64,000 nucleotides of DNA. Origin: an uncultured Selenomonadaceae bacterium. Lineage in GTDB: Bacteria > Bacillota > Negativicutes > Selenomonadales > Selenomonadaceae. Location of the stretch: positions 1-64,000 of the forward strand of contig CAJOMO010000002.1 of NCBI GenBank assembly GCA_905235685.1, read 5' to 3'. Within the stretch, counting starts at the first letter, position 1. Every line of letters starts with the position of its first letter. A program made the translations under genes and the position numbers. The notes beneath the pieces are model-generated. The model was not told the DNA's origin, did no database searches, and was given only the letters and a program-made list of their open reading frames with translations. Shown here piece by piece: positions 1 to 9,830 of this stretch.

Positions 1-15
1 AAAAAAATGTTTTTT

Positions 16-95
16 CGCGGATAAAATTATCAATCTCGCCATCCATAACCGCTTGAACATTGCCGGTTTCTTCGCCCGTGCGCAAATCTTTAACC
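16..95. repeat. Duplicated piece of the prfB 3' end (copy outside the gene)
   Basis: Bases 16-95 match 160-239, inside prfB, at 78 of 80 positions with a constant offset of 144. Read on the minus strand the copy encodes the same peptide as the RF2 C-terminal region (from VKDLRTGEE to DNFIR). Both differences, at 35 and 41, are synonymous. After that it runs into AT-rich sequence, so it is a fragment rather than a second gene end. It could come from a tandem duplication, from recombination with a related prfB allele, or from an assembly error. Confidence 0.9.
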
Positions 96-124
96 TTAAA
101 AATTTCTTTTTAAAAAAATGCTTT

Positions 125-1232
125 TCAAACGGCAACATTCGCCTTCATAGCCAGATACGCGCGGATAAAATTATCAATTTCGCCGTCCATAACCGCTTGA
201 ACATTGCCGGTTTCTTCGCCCGTGCGCAAATCTTTAACCATCGTGTACGGCTGAAAAACATAAGAGCGAATTTGACTGCCCCATTCGATTTTCATGCGGT
301 CGCCTTCCAATTTCGCAAGCTCCATTTCCTTTTTCTCAAGCTCCAGCTCAAAAAGTTTGGCGCGCAGCATTTTCAAACATTGCTCGCGGTTTTGAAGTTG
401 GGAACGCTCATTTTGACATTGAACGACAATACCGGTGGGAATGTGCGTCATACGAACGGCAGACGAAGTTTTATTAATGTGCTGCCCGCCCGCGCCGCTC
501 GCCCTGTACGTGTCGACGCGAACGTCAGCCATATTGATGTCGACTTCAACGGCGTCGTCAATTTCCGGCATAATATCGCACGCAGAAAACGAAGTATGCC
601 GCCGTGCATTTGAATCGAAAGGCGAAATTCTTACCAGCCGGTGAATACCTTTTTCAGATTTTAAAAAACCGTAAGCGTTGTGCCCTTTGATAAAAAGCGT
701 GACGGATTTAACGCCGGCTTCGTCGCCAGGCAAAATATCCGCCGTTTCTACAGTGAAACCGTGCCGCTCAGCCCAACGCACATACATTCTTAAAAGCATC
801 TGCGTCCAATCCTGCGCCTCAGTGCCGCCCGCGCCCGCGTGCAATGTCAAAATCGCGTTATTGGCGTCGTACGGCTCGCTGAGCAAAATTTCAAGGCGCA
901 AATCTTCAAGACCGGCTTTGATATTTGAAATTTCGGCAGCAATATCATTTTCCAGCGAAGTATCGTCTTCTTCGAGCGCCAACTCAAGCAAAGTTTGCGC
1001 GTCGTCGTATTTCGTCAGCAGATTTTTATAAGCGTCAACGCCGGATTTTATACCGTTAAGTTCCTGGGTAATTTGTTGGGCGGCGTCGGGGTTATCCCAA
1101 AAAGTCGGCTCGCCCATTTTGTATTCCAACTCGGCAATTTTTTCTTCCTTGTTGGCAATGTCAAAGTGAATCCCCCATTTCGCTCAACTTTTCGCGCAGA
1201 GCCACCAGCTCCAATTTTTTATCTTCAAGCAT
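125..1232 (-). CDS. prfB: Peptide chain release factor 2 (programmed +1 frameshift)
   Basis: RF2 recognises UGA and UAA stop codons and triggers hydrolysis of peptidyl-tRNA on the ribosome. The protein carries the SPF codon-recognition motif (VRISPFDSNARRH) and the catalytic GGQ motif (GAGGQHINKT). The start is the ATG at 1232, preceded by an AGGA-type ribosome-binding site. The first frame runs 23 codons to an in-frame TGA at 1161-1163. Translation must then shift +1 at CTT TGA C and continue from 1162, giving about 368 residues, close to the 365 of E. coli RF2. The gene lies 17 bases after secA on the same strand, so the two are probably co-transcribed. Its level is expected to be autoregulated, because scarce RF2 favours the shift over termination. 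Confidence 0.97.
1160..1176 (-). promoter_or_regulatory. prfB autoregulatory +1 frameshift site
   Basis: On the minus strand a GGGGG run (1172-1176) lies just before CTT TGA C. This is the usual arrangement of an internal Shine-Dalgarno-like stimulator followed by the CUU-UGA slippery stop of bacterial prfB. The gap between the G run and CTT is about two bases longer than the three seen in E. coli. Confidence 0.9.
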
Positions 1233-1249
1233 TTAATCACATCCTAAAA

Positions 1250-3781
1250 TTATTTGCCGCGCCCGCAGCAATTTTTATATTTTTTGCCGCTGCCGCACGG
1301 ACAAGGGTCATTGCGCCCGACTTTTTTGCCGTCAGCATTTTTTAAAGTTTTTTTGGATTCGGCGGGGCTGACTTCGTCGCCGTGGGAAGCCTGCGCAGTC
1401 CGTAACCGGTCTTGAACCTGCTGTTCTTCCTGCGCGACAATCGCCACGTGATAAATCAGCGACGCAATTTGATCTTGAATCGCCGCCTCCATTTCCTGAA
1501 ACATAGTCAACGCTTCGATTTTGTATTCGGCAAGCGGGTTTCTCTGCCCGTACGCACGCAGGCTGATACCTTCGCGGAGCATATCCATATGGTCGAGGTG
1601 CTCCATCCATTTGTTGTCAACGACGCGCAACATTATAACGCGCTCCAATTCGCGCATATTTTGTTCGCCGAACATTTCTTCACGCTTGCGGTAATTATCG
1701 GCGGCAAGTTTTTCAAGAAATTCTTTGAGTTCGTCGCGGCTCATATTTTCCAATTCGGAAAGTTGCAATTGCCCGGGCGCGGCGTAAATTTTTTCGGCGT
1801 CTTTAATCAGTTCGTCAAGCTGCCATTCTTCGGGGTAAAGTTTTTCGTTGGCGTATTGATTCATTTCTTCCTTGATAATGTGATTGACCATGCCGACAAT
1901 ATTTTCGCGCAGATTGTCGCCGTTGAGAATTTTTTTGCGTTCGCCGTAAATAATTTCGCGCTGCTGATTCATAACATCGTCATATTCCAAAACGTGTTTG
2001 CGAATATCGAAATTCCGCGCCTCAACTTTTTTCTGCGCGTGCTCAATCGATTTTGTTATCAGCGAATGTTCAATCGGCTCGTCCTCTTCCATACCGAGCT
2101 TGTCCATAATTTTTGCAACGTTATCGGAGGCGAAAAGCCGCATTAAATCATCTTCCAGCGAAAGATAAAATCTGGACGCGCCAGGGTCGCCTTGACGACC
2201 GGAACGCCCGCGCAGCTGATTATCAATTCTGCGCGATTCGTGGCGCTCAGTGCCGATTATGAACAAGCCGCCCAATTCCGGAACGCCCTCACCGAGTTTA
2301 ATATCCGTGCCGCGCCCCGCCATATTCGTTGCGATTGTCACGGCGTTTTTTTGCCCCGCGTCAGCAACAATTTCAGCTTCCTTTTCGTGAAACTTAGCAT
2401 TTAAAACGCTGTGCGGAATGCCGCGCTTTTTCAAAATCATGCTCAATTCTTCGGACTGCGTGATTGAAGTTGTGCCGATTAAAACCGGCTGCCCTTTGGC
2501 GTGAATTTCTTCGACAGCCGCACCGACTGCGCGATATTTGGCGCGTTTATTTTTGTAAATGACGTCGGGGTGGTCGACGCGCTGAATGGGCTTATTCGTG
2601 GGAACGACGATAACCGGCAATTTATAAATCTTTAAAAATTCGTCTTCCTCAGTTTTAGCCGTGCCCGTCATACCGGCGAGTTTGTTGTACATACGAAAAT
2701 AATTTTGAAAAGTTATCGTGGCAAGCGTCTGACTTTCGCGGCGAATTTTCACGCCTTCCTTAGCTTCGATAGCTTGATGCAAACCGTCAGAATATCGCCG
2801 CCCCGTCATTAATCGCCCTGTAAATTCGTCGACAATGATAATTTCGTCGTCGCGCACAACATAATCGCGGTCGCGTTTCATCAAAGCTTTTGCGCGCAGT
2901 GCCGCCGTGAAACAATGCGACAGCTCAATATTTTCCGGCGCGTACAAATTATTTATTCCGAGGCGCTGCTCGATTTTCGGAATAACTTCATCTTTCGGCG
3001 AAACCGTTTTCTGTTTTTCGTCAACAGTGTAATCTTCGCCTTCGCGCAGATTTGCAACCGCCCGCGCCATTACGGCGTACATTTCGGTAGATTTCGCGCC
3101 AGGTCCGGAAATTATAAGCGGCGTCCGCGCCTCGTCAATCAAAATCGAATCAACTTCGTCAACAATCGCGTAATGCAAATCGCGCTGAACCATTTGCTCC
3201 TGGTGAATAACCATATTGTCGCGCAGATAATCAAAGCCAAATTCGTTGTTCGTGCCAAAAGTCACGTCACAGCCATAAGAATATTTTCTTTCGGGAAAAT
3301 CCATATCGTGAACAATCAAGCCGACCGTCAATCCCAAAAAACTGTACAGCCGCCCCATCCATTCGCTGTCGCGCTTTGCAAGATAATCGTTAACCGTGAC
3401 CATATGCACGCCCTTACCTTCCAGCGCGTTAAGATACACCGGCAAAGTCGCAACCAAAGTTTTGCCTTCGCCGGTTTTCATTTCGGCAATTTTCCCTTCG
3501 TGCAAACAAATTCCGCCGATTAGCTGAACGTCAAAGTGGCGCATTCCCAAAACTCTGCGCGAGGCTTCACGCGTCACGGCAAAAGCTTCGGGCAAAATGT
3601 CATTCAAAGTTTCGCCGTTACGAAGCCGCTCACGAAATTTTTCAGTCGAGCCGGTGAGTTTGTCGTCTGTATAACTTTGCAAAGACGATTCAAGCGCGTT
3701 AATCTTGTCAACAGTTTTCTGCATACGCTTGATTTCTTTGTCGTTGTTGTCGCCAAAAAACCTTTTCAAAAAGCCGAACAA
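1250..3781 (-). CDS. secA: Preprotein translocase ATPase SecA
   Basis: SecA is the ATP-driven motor that pushes unfolded preproteins through SecYEG. The N-terminus ([13 protein letters not shown]) is typical. Walker A (MKTGEGKT) lies near residues 100-108, followed by the [14 protein letters not shown] Walker B/DEAD-like region. The C-terminus ends in the zinc-binding tail [13 protein letters not shown] that contacts SecB or ribosomes. The TTG at 3781 is preferred because AAGGAG is about eight bases upstream; the open frame extends to a GTG at 3790 that overlaps the ribosome-binding site. Length is about 843 residues, normal for the family. It is transcribed away from fliK and followed by prfB. 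Confidence 0.97.
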   Translation of the reverse strand: MFGFLKRFFGDNNDKEIKRMQKTVDKINALESSLQSYTDDKLTGSTEKFRERLRNGETLNDILPEAFAVTREASRRVLGMRHFDVQLIGGICLHEGKIAEMKTGEGKTLVATLPVYLNALEGKGVHMVTVNDYLAKRDSEWMGRLYSFLGLTVGLIVHDMDFPERKYSYGCDVTFGTNNEFGFDYLRDNMVIHQEQMVQRDLHYAIVDEVDSILIDEARTPLIISGPGAKSTEMYAVMARAVANLREGEDYTVDEKQKTVSPKDEVIPKIEQRLGINNLYAPENIELSHCFTAALRAKALMKRDRDYVVRDDEIIIVDEFTGRLMTGRRYSDGLHQAIEAKEGVKIRRESQTLATITFQNYFRMYNKLAGMTGTAKTEEDEFLKIYKLPVIVVPTNKPIQRVDHPDVIYKNKRAKYRAVGAAVEEIHAKGQPVLIGTTSITQSEELSMILKKRGIPHSVLNAKFHEKEAEIVADAGQKNAVTIATNMAGRGTDIKLGEGVPELGGLFIIGTERHESRRIDNQLRGRSGRQGDPGASRFYLSLEDDLMRLFASDNVAKIMDKLGMEEDEPIEHSLITKSIEHAQKKVEARNFDIRKHVLEYDDVMNQQREIIYGERKKILNGDNLRENIVGMVNHIIKEEMNQYANEKLYPEEWQLDELIKDAEKIYAAPGQLQLSELENMSRDELKEFLEKLAADNYRKREEMFGEQNMRELERVIMLRVVDNKWMEHLDHMDMLREGISLRAYGQRNPLAEYKIEALTMFQEMEAAIQDQIASLIYHVAIVAQEEQQVQDRLRTAQASHGDEVSPAESKKTLKNADGKKVGRNDPCPCGSGKKYKNCCGRGK

Positions 3782-3811
3782 ATTTATCACTCCTTCACAA
3801 AAATTTTAAAC

Positions 3812-3820
3812 ATTATAGCA
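3812..3820 (-). promoter_or_regulatory. Extended -10 promoter of secA-prfB
   Basis: The minus strand reads TGCTATAAT, a consensus extended -10, about 30 bases before the secA start. The -35 at 17-base spacing is poor. The rest of 3791-3926 is the AT-rich divergent intergenic region shared with fliK. Confidence 0.6.
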
Positions 3821-3926
3821 GGTTACAAAAAATTAGTACACAAAAAAATCGCCGCGCCGCGCACGCCAAAAAATTTAACCGCCTCGTTAAAAATATCGAT
3901 ACTCTTTTAGAAAGGAGAGGCAAGTT

Positions 3927-6287
3927 ATGGCAAACGCGAACACAAACATAATCTCGATAGATATAACTCAATCGTCAAAATCGGGGAACGCACAGGCAAG
4001 ATCTTACAGGGGCTCGCAACACAGCTATTCGTCACGGCATTCAAGCACGAGCGACTTCAATTCAGCGCTTACAAAAGCCAATAACCAAATAAATCGGCAA
4101 AGTCAGCCGCTGCAACGCGCAAAAGAATTGCCCGATAACGAAACAGCCACCGTCAAAGAAACTGTAAAACCCGATTCAACGGACGTCACCGCAAAGACGC
4201 CGCCTCAAGGACAGGAAACTCAAGCGCAGGACGCGCCCCAAAAAATAAATTCTAAACCCGAACAGGCCCCCGCGGAAAATGTATCGGCAGAAAATTCGCC
4301 GACGGAAAATTTACCCGCGGAACAAGTTCCCACTGAAAATTTGCAAAATCCGCAACAGCCCGCAGAAAAATTACCCGCGGCTCAAATTCCCGCTGAAACT
4401 GTGTCGGTTCAAATCGACGCTGAAATTCCTCAAAATATTTCTCTCGTTGAGGAAGTCGAAATTCCGGCTGAAGTCTTCGTTCCGGTTAAAGCTGACGCGA
4501 AAATTCCGGCGGCTCAAATTCCCGTGGAAGTCGATATTTCGGCTGATATTCCCGTGACTGAAAAAATCGACGCGCCGCTTACTGTCGAAACTGAAACCGC
4601 AGAAAAAATTCCCGAAACCGCAGAATTGGCAGAAATTCCGCCGGTTGAATCCATGCCGCAATTTTTCTTCGTGTCAAATCCGGAGAGCCTTTTGCAGGCG
4701 AAAAATACCGAAAGTACCGGCGCTGTCAATTTGATGGCGATTATGCCGCAGTCCACCGACGATAAGGCGCAGTCTATGCTTGACCTTTTAAGCGGAAAAA
4801 CCTGGAAGTCCGCCAACGTTCAAGACAGTATCGCGCCGCAAAATTCCCAGCCCCCTAATCTGTCGCCCAACAATTTTCAACCCTCACAATTAAATTCTGC
4901 CCAAAACCTTGAACTCAATCCGCAAATGCAACAGCAGCAATCTCAGCCGCTGATTCAAACAAATTCGCAGGAAATTTTAACCACTCCGCAGAATTTTGAA
5001 CAGCCTCTTCAAGTTTCGACGCAGCCGCAAACTTTGCAATCTCTTAACCAATTCGAACAACCCGCGCAAATTTCCAATTCACAACCAACTTTGCAACCGG
5101 CTTTGACGCTCGAACAAACTTCACAAAACACCGCACAGCCACAAAATTTCGCCGCGGCAACCACGCTTGCACAGCCCGCGCAATTTTCCAATCAACAATC
5201 TCATCCGGTAATTCAGCAAAATTTATCAGCGCCAATCGAACTCGAACAGCCCACGCAAATTTTTACGCAACAAGTACAACAAACCGCAACGGCACAGCCC
5301 GAACAATCCGCGCCAATTCAAGTACAAAATCAATCGGTGCAATTCCAGGCTTTGACGTCGGAACAAACGCCTCAGCCGCAATTCCAGGTCGCGCAGTCGC
5401 CATTAGCGCTAAATCAAACTTCACAGCAACAATCTCAAATTGAATTGCCGCCGGTTCAGCAACAACAATTCGGGCAGCAAATTCAGCCGGTGATAAATTC
5501 AGTCCTGCCGCCAATCGACGCGCGAATCTTCAATCAGAGCGTACCGCAGGATTTACTGAATTTCGACGCGCCAACGCAAGATAATTCCACCGCCGCGCCG
5601 ATTAATCCGGTTCAAGAAAATCCGCAGCCGCAACAGCAATTTTCTCAAAATCAGCCGCAACAACAATTCACCGCGGAAAATTTCCAGCAAACTTTGACGC
5701 AAATACCAACCGCCGAAATTTCACAGCAAGTTGACGCGGGCGAAGGCTCTTTCGCGCAGAATTTATCATCAGTATCCAATAGCACGCCTACCGCTCAGCC
5801 CGTCGCGCAGGCGCAAACTCAAACTGCCGCCGCTCAAGCGCCACGTGAGCCTTTCAATATCCCAAATCAAATCATCGAAAACGCCCGCTTAATCCGCAGC
5901 GCCGAAAATACCGAAATGATCATTAATCTTAAGCCGGAGCATTTGGGGCAGCTGACAATTCGCGTTTCGGTTGCTCAAAATGGCGCGCTCACCGCTAATT
6001 TTTACAGCGATAATGCGCAAGTTCGGGCGGCTATCGAAAATTCTATCGTTCAGCTCAAACAGGAACTCAACGACCAGGGCTTGAAGGTTGAAAATGTTCA
6101 AGTTTACGCGGGCTTGAGCGAGGGCGGCTTGACGAACGGGCAAGGACAACAGGCTTGGCAACAAAATCAACAGCAGTCTCAGCAAAACGGCAGACGCATT
6201 GATTTTAACGCGATTCAAGAGGAAGTTGACGCGGTTACCCCTGTTGGTGAAAATGCTTCCACGGACGGCGTAGATTATAAAGTTTAA
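3927..6287 (+). CDS. fliK: Flagellar hook-length control protein FliK
   Basis: FliK is a secreted ruler that sets hook length and switches the flagellar export gate from hook to filament substrates. The recognisable part is the C-terminal Flg_hook domain at about residues 660-740 (MIINLKPEHLGQLTIRVS, then a helix NSIVQLKQELNDQG). The preceding 600 residues are low complexity: a Glu/Pro/Ala-rich segment (about 70-260) with repeated EIPAE-like units, then a Gln/Pro/Asn-rich segment (about 290-640). At 786 residues it is longer than typical FliK (about 400-600), and the excess is in the disordered part. The ATG has GAAAGGAGAGG upstream. flgD follows directly with its own ribosome-binding site, the usual gene order. 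Confidence 0.92.
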   Translation: MANANTNIISIDITQSSKSGNAQARSYRGSQHSYSSRHSSTSDFNSALTKANNQINRQSQPLQRAKELPDNETATVKETVKPDSTDVTAKTPPQGQETQAQDAPQKINSKPEQAPAENVSAENSPTENLPAEQVPTENLQNPQQPAEKLPAAQIPAETVSVQIDAEIPQNISLVEEVEIPAEVFVPVKADAKIPAAQIPVEVDISADIPVTEKIDAPLTVETETAEKIPETAELAEIPPVESMPQFFFVSNPESLLQAKNTESTGAVNLMAIMPQSTDDKAQSMLDLLSGKTWKSANVQDSIAPQNSQPPNLSPNNFQPSQLNSAQNLELNPQMQQQQSQPLIQTNSQEILTTPQNFEQPLQVSTQPQTLQSLNQFEQPAQISNSQPTLQPALTLEQTSQNTAQPQNFAAATTLAQPAQFSNQQSHPVIQQNLSAPIELEQPTQIFTQQVQQTATAQPEQSAPIQVQNQSVQFQALTSEQTPQPQFQVAQSPLALNQTSQQQSQIELPPVQQQQFGQQIQPVINSVLPPIDARIFNQSVPQDLLNFDAPTQDNSTAAPINPVQENPQPQQQFSQNQPQQQFTAENFQQTLTQIPTAEISQQVDAGEGSFAQNLSSVSNSTPTAQPVAQAQTQTAAAQAPREPFNIPNQIIENARLIRSAENTEMIINLKPEHLGQLTIRVSVAQNGALTANFYSDNAQVRAAIENSIVQLKQELNDQGLKVENVQVYAGLSEGGLTNGQGQQAWQQNQQQSQQNGRRIDFNAIQEEVDAVTPVGENASTDGVDYKV

Positions 6288-6302
6288 TTGGAGGTTATTT
6301 AT

Positions 6303-6872
6303 ATGTCAAATGCACTTAACACAATCACCGTCAACGGCGTAACTTACAATGCCGAATCCTACGCCAATACTCAGACGAAAACCACGAAGGAACAGGAACT
6401 TGACAAAGACGCTTTTATCAAATTGTTGGTTACGCAACTTCAATATCAAGATCCGCTCGACCCGCAGGATAACAACGAATTTATTGCTGAAATGGCGCAA
6501 TTCTCTTCGCTCGAACAAATTACCAATATGACTGACGCGCTCAAAGAAATTAACACGCTCGTTGGAAATATCGATACTTCGGTTTTGGTCGGGCAACTTA
6601 GCGGCATGATTGGCAAGGGCGTTGATTGGACTGAAGCTGTCGAGGCGGCGGACGACGAAGGCAACCCCATTACCACAACGCAGGATTTCAGCGGAATTAT
6701 TACCGGCGTAACCGTTGCTGACGGAACAACCCGCGTTATGGTTTTGGCGGACGACGGCTCTACTCATCAAGTCGACATCGCCAATATCGGCAAAGTTTAT
6801 GAGCTCACTGAAACCAGCGTAACTGAAACCGACAGCGGCGTTGAAACGGTAACTCCCAGCAGCGCCATTTAA
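6303..6872 (+). CDS. flgD: Flagellar hook-capping protein FlgD
   Basis: FlgD is the scaffold at the tip of the growing hook that lets FlgE subunits assemble. The conserved FlgD N-terminal signature is clear: KDAFIKLLVTQLQYQDPLDP followed by NNEFIAEMAQFSSLEQ. The C-terminal half is a short beta-rich region with a GKGVDW turn. The ATG at 6303 is chosen because GGAGG lies eight bases before it; an in-frame TTG at 6288 would sit on top of that ribosome-binding site. The gene follows fliK closely and ends before an intrinsic terminator, so fliK-flgD is a two-gene unit here. Confidence 0.93.
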   Translation: MSNALNTITVNGVTYNAESYANTQTKTTKEQELDKDAFIKLLVTQLQYQDPLDPQDNNEFIAEMAQFSSLEQITNMTDALKEINTLVGNIDTSVLVGQLSGMIGKGVDWTEAVEAADDEGNPITTTQDFSGIITGVTVADGTTRVMVLADDGSTHQVDIANIGKVYELTETSVTETDSGVETVTPSSAI

Positions 6873-6898
6873 AATAAAAATTTCCGAAATAAAAATCG

Positions 6899-6932
6899 CC
6901 CTTCCATTGACAAAATCTTTGGAAGGGTTTTT
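6899..6932 (+). terminator. Intrinsic terminator after flgD
   Basis: Perfect 8-bp stem CCCTTCCA/TGGAAGGG with a 13-base loop, followed by a T run. It closes the fliK-flgD unit 26 bases after the stop codon. Confidence 0.85.
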
Positions 6933-6953
6933 AATATTCGCGGGGGTGATTTT

Positions 6954-7235
6954 ATGAGCGACGATAGAGATTTTTTTGGGGAAAATGCATTCGGCGATAT
7001 GTACGCGGGGACTTTTTTTGAAGATGAATTTCCTAAGCGCCCGCCGGAAAAATCCGCTGACAGTCAAAAAGAAGCCGCCGAAATTAGCGCGGCAACTGCT
7101 CATGTTAGACTTTCAAACGAAATTGACGCCGGTCAAGAAGCGAACAAAGCAATAAGCTCTGCTTACGATTTGAGCGGCAATTTGAATGGCGGTCTGCCTC
7201 CGAGTTTTGCCGGAAGGATTTTCGGCGGTATCTAA
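6954..7235 (+). CDS. Small acidic protein of unknown function
   Basis: A 93-residue protein not recognised. It starts at an ATG with GGGGGTGA upstream and is rich in Asp, Glu and Ala. There is no signal peptide or membrane segment. It begins with a Phe/Gly/Asp-rich stretch (DDRDFFGENAFGDMYAG) and ends in a Gly-rich tail (LPPSFAGRIFGGI). It lies between the flgD terminator and a second terminator, so it is probably transcribed alone or by read-through from flgD. A flagellar or chemotaxis link is suggested only by position. Confidence 0.65.
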   Translation: MSDDRDFFGENAFGDMYAGTFFEDEFPKRPPEKSADSQKEAAEISAATAHVRLSNEIDAGQEANKAISSAYDLSGNLNGGLPPSFAGRIFGGI

Positions 7236-7245
7236 AAATTTTCAA

Positions 7246-7271
7246 CGTGGCAAAATTCGCCGCGTTTTTTT
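7246..7271 (+). terminator. Intrinsic terminator after the small acidic gene
   Basis: Six-bp stem CGTGGC/GCCGCG (one G-U pair) with an AAAATTC loop and seven T residues. It ends at the 3' end of the convergent cheX gene. Confidence 0.7.
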
Positions 7272-7737
7272 ATTTAGCTTTTTTAATCGCAATGATAATG
7301 TCAACGACATGCCCGCCAACGTCCATTGCAACGCCCAAAGCTTGCGGCAAACCCATTGGCAGCGGCGTACCCGTACCGATAACCAACTGCGGCGGTGTGA
7401 TATCTGCCAAATAGCCCAGCGCAGTAAGATTCGTCGTAGCGTTCGCCGTGAGCATATTCGACAGCTCGGAAATCGCACTTCGCGCAAGTTCGTCCAATTC
7501 GGCAACAGGCATACCCATCATCATCGTCGAGGCAATAAATTTCGCTGTGTCTTCGTGCATATTGTAAACCACGCTGCCCATTAAAGCCTTTGTGAAACTG
7601 ACGCGCACCGAAACGCCCGTGCTGGTGACGTTGTCGTCCTGCAGATAAACTTTGATTCTCTTGGGATTTGGGCAACCTAAAAGCGGCATAACCGTCATGA
7701 ACGCCTCAATAAACGGATTAGCGAGTTTTACGTTCAC
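7270..7737 (-). CDS. cheX: Chemotaxis phosphatase CheX
   Basis: CheX dephosphorylates CheY-P and so resets the chemotaxis signal. The 155-residue length and start (MNVKLANPFIEAF) are typical. The family's E-x-x-N active-site motif is seen as SELSNML. The GTG at 7737 has AAGGGG eight bases upstream. The frame stays open to 8091, but that extension overlaps the divergent acetyltransferase gene and has no family resemblance. No other chemotaxis gene is adjacent. Confidence 0.88.
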   Translation of the reverse strand: MNVKLANPFIEAFMTVMPLLGCPNPKRIKVYLQDDNVTSTGVSVRVSFTKALMGSVVYNMHEDTAKFIASTMMMGMPVAELDELARSAISELSNMLTANATTNLTALGYLADITPPQLVIGTGTPLPMGLPQALGVAMDVGGHVVDIIIAIKKAK

Positions 7738-7905
7738 AATAACATCCCCTTCCGTAAAGTCGACATTCACGCAAATGTCGCTGAAAAATTTGCTGTTAAA
7801 AATTCTATGAAACGAAAGAAAATCCCTGCCATTTTGAAAAAATTTTTGCACTTTACACGCGCCGCTTTTCCGATTAAAATTTAGAAAAACTTTGGGGGTT
7901 TGAAT

Positions 7906-8523
7906 ATGACGCTTGAGGAACTTTTGGCAACTTTCGCCGACGAAAATCACTCCGCCGCGAAAAATCCGGAGCGCTTGAATTTTTTCCGCGAACTTTGCCA
8001 GGAATCGCGCAGAATTGAAATGGAGCTTAACACCGCTTACCACACGCCCGAAGAAATTGTTGAAATAATGTCGCGGCTCACGCATAAGCAAGTTGATTCA
8101 ACATTTAGGCTTTTCCCGCCGTTCAACGCCGATTTTGGCAAAAATATTACTTTCGGCAAAAATGTTTTTATCAACGCGGGCTGCAAATTTCAAGACCAGG
8201 GCGGCATTACGATTGGCGACGGCGTTTTTATCGGGCACAATGTAGTTTTGGCGACGGCGACGCACGATTTAGATCCGCGTATGAATCGCAAGCTCTATTA
8301 CAAGCCGATTAAAATTTGTGACAATGTTTGGATTGGCTCGAACGCGACGATTTTGCAGGGCGTGACGATTGGTGAATGGGCTGTTGTGGCGGCGGGCGCT
8401 GTCGTTACAAAAAATGTTGAGCCTTACACGGTGGTTGGCGGCGTGCCTGCGAAATTTATTAAGAAAATCGATACCACTTCGCCGCTGAAAATGCAAACGA
8501 ATTTATTGGACGGAGAAATTTGA
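7906..8523 (+). CDS. Sugar O-acetyltransferase (maltose/galactoside type, left-handed beta-helix)
   Basis: Acetyl-CoA-dependent O-acetylation of a sugar is the expected reaction; the true acceptor is unknown. The N-terminal MAC-like helical domain (residues 1-75, RNLRELCQES-like pattern) precedes hexapeptide repeats of the left-handed beta-helix (GITIGDGVFIGHNV, VWIGSNATILQGVTIG). The likely catalytic His is in TATHDLDP. Length (205 residues) fits the family. The ATG at 7906 has GGGGG upstream. The downstream lipoprotein starts one base after the stop codon, so the two genes and the esterase behind them probably form one operon. Confidence 0.85.
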   Translation: MTLEELLATFADENHSAAKNPERLNFFRELCQESRRIEMELNTAYHTPEEIVEIMSRLTHKQVDSTFRLFPPFNADFGKNITFGKNVFINAGCKFQDQGGITIGDGVFIGHNVVLATATHDLDPRMNRKLYYKPIKICDNVWIGSNATILQGVTIGEWAVVAAGAVVTKNVEPYTVVGGVPAKFIKKIDTTSPLKMQTNLLDGEI

Positions 8524-8524
8524 C

Positions 8525-8965
8525 GTGAAAAAATTTTTGTTGGCGGCGCTGATTTTGACGGGAATAACTTTGACGGGTTGTGGCGCTGTGGCAAATTCCG
8601 GAACTAAACCGCCGACTTCCATTCCGATTAAAATTATAATCGGCGAAAAAACTTTCGACGCGATTTTGGCTGACACGCCCTCTTCGCAGGCGCTGATTGA
8701 AAAATTTCCGCTGGATATTGAAATGCGCGAATTCAACGGCAATGAAAAATATTACACTTTCGAAAAAAATTTACCAACGCGCGATACCAGCGTAATGCTG
8801 ATTCGCACCGGCGATATTATGCTTTGGGCGTCAAATACCGTCGTGATTTTTTACCAGGATTTTCAAACGTTTTACAATTACACGCCGCTCGGAAAAATTA
8901 TGAATACGGACGGCTTGATTGAGGCGGTTGGAAATGGTAACATTCGCGTAAGGTTTGAAAAATAA
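8525..8965 (+). CDS. Lipoprotein with a cyclophilin-like domain
   Basis: A 146-residue predicted lipoprotein starting at GTG. The signal peptide ends in the lipobox LTGC (Cys near residue 19). The mature part (IPIKIIIGEKTFDAILAD, MLIRTGDIMLWAS, PLGKIMNTDGL) resembles the cyclophilin-like beta-barrel family (Cyclophil_like), whose members are usually small envelope or cytosolic proteins without proven isomerase activity. Its ribosome-binding site is inside the end of the acetyltransferase gene, so translation is probably coupled. The substrate is unknown. Confidence 0.75.
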   Translation: MKKFLLAALILTGITLTGCGAVANSGTKPPTSIPIKIIIGEKTFDAILADTPSSQALIEKFPLDIEMREFNGNEKYYTFEKNLPTRDTSVMLIRTGDIMLWASNTVVIFYQDFQTFYNYTPLGKIMNTDGLIEAVGNGNIRVRFEK

Positions 8966-8984
8966 TTTTAAGGGAGTGGTAAGT

Positions 8985-9809
8985 GTGTTAAAATTTTTAT
9001 TCGGGCTGATTTTGGCGGCGCTGTGGCTGTTGCCGTCAGTGACTTTCGCGCAGAGCCGAAACGTTTGGATTGACGGCGACCACGGCAGACTTTCCGCGGT
9101 AATTCAAACGCCGGACGGGCAAAACAGTTATCCGCTGGTTGTAATTTGTCACGGTTTCACGGCGAATAAAAATCAGCCGATGTTGGTGAAACTTGCTGAC
9201 TATCTTGAGGCGGCGGGTATTGCGTCGATTCGCTTTGATTTTAATGGACACGGCGAAAGCGAAGGCAGATTTCAAGATATGACTGTGCCAAATGAAATTG
9301 AAGACGTCAAGCACGTAATTGAATATGCGCGGGATATGCGCGGCGTGACGAGCGTATCAGTTGCCGGACATTCGCAAGGCGGCGTTGTAACAAGTATGGT
9401 TGCCGGTCAATTGGGCAGCGCGGAAATTAAAAGTATCGCGTTAATGGCGCCGGCGGCTGTCCTGCGCGACGATGCTATTCGCGGTTTGTTGTTCGGCAAA
9501 CAGTACGATTCAATTAATATACCGGAATACACAGAGATTTTTGACGGGCTGAAACTCGGCAGAAATTACGTTTTGACGGCGCAGAATTTGCCGATTTATG
9601 AAACCGCGGAAAATTACGACGGACCGGTTTTCATAGTTCACGGGCTGATTGATACGGTTGTTCCTTACACTTACGCTTTGCGCTATCAAGAAATTTATCA
9701 CGGCGGCGCTGAACTCGAACTTTTGGAAGGCTTTGACCACAGCTTTACTCAAGATGTTTCCGTTCCCGCCGGATTGGTTGCTGATTATTTCATTCGCCAA
9801 TTAAAATAA
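8985..9809 (+). CDS. Secreted alpha/beta hydrolase of the cinnamoyl (feruloyl) esterase type
   Basis: A 274-residue alpha/beta hydrolase with an N-terminal signal peptide (to about residue 22, VTFAQS). Visible features: the HGF oxyanion-hole region (VVICHGFTANKNQP), the nucleophile elbow GHSQGG, the acidic residue in HGLIDTVVP, and the catalytic His in GFDHSF. The overall pattern closely resembles Est1E-type feruloyl esterases of rumen bacteria, which release hydroxycinnamates from plant cell-wall polysaccharides; that substrate is an inference. The GTG at 8985 has AAGGGAG upstream and is preferred over the earlier TTG at 8955. The gene ends its operon before a terminator. Confidence 0.82.
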   Translation: MLKFLFGLILAALWLLPSVTFAQSRNVWIDGDHGRLSAVIQTPDGQNSYPLVVICHGFTANKNQPMLVKLADYLEAAGIASIRFDFNGHGESEGRFQDMTVPNEIEDVKHVIEYARDMRGVTSVSVAGHSQGGVVTSMVAGQLGSAEIKSIALMAPAAVLRDDAIRGLLFGKQYDSINIPEYTEIFDGLKLGRNYVLTAQNLPIYETAENYDGPVFIVHGLIDTVVPYTYALRYQEIYHGGAELELLEGFDHSFTQDVSVPAGLVADYFIRQLK

Positions 9810-9830
9810 ATCGAAAATTTTTCACTGCAC

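Noticed and set aside
7738-8091. Upstream extension of the cheX frame
   Set aside because: Overlaps the divergent acetyltransferase gene; the conserved CheX start and a good ribosome-binding site are at 7737.
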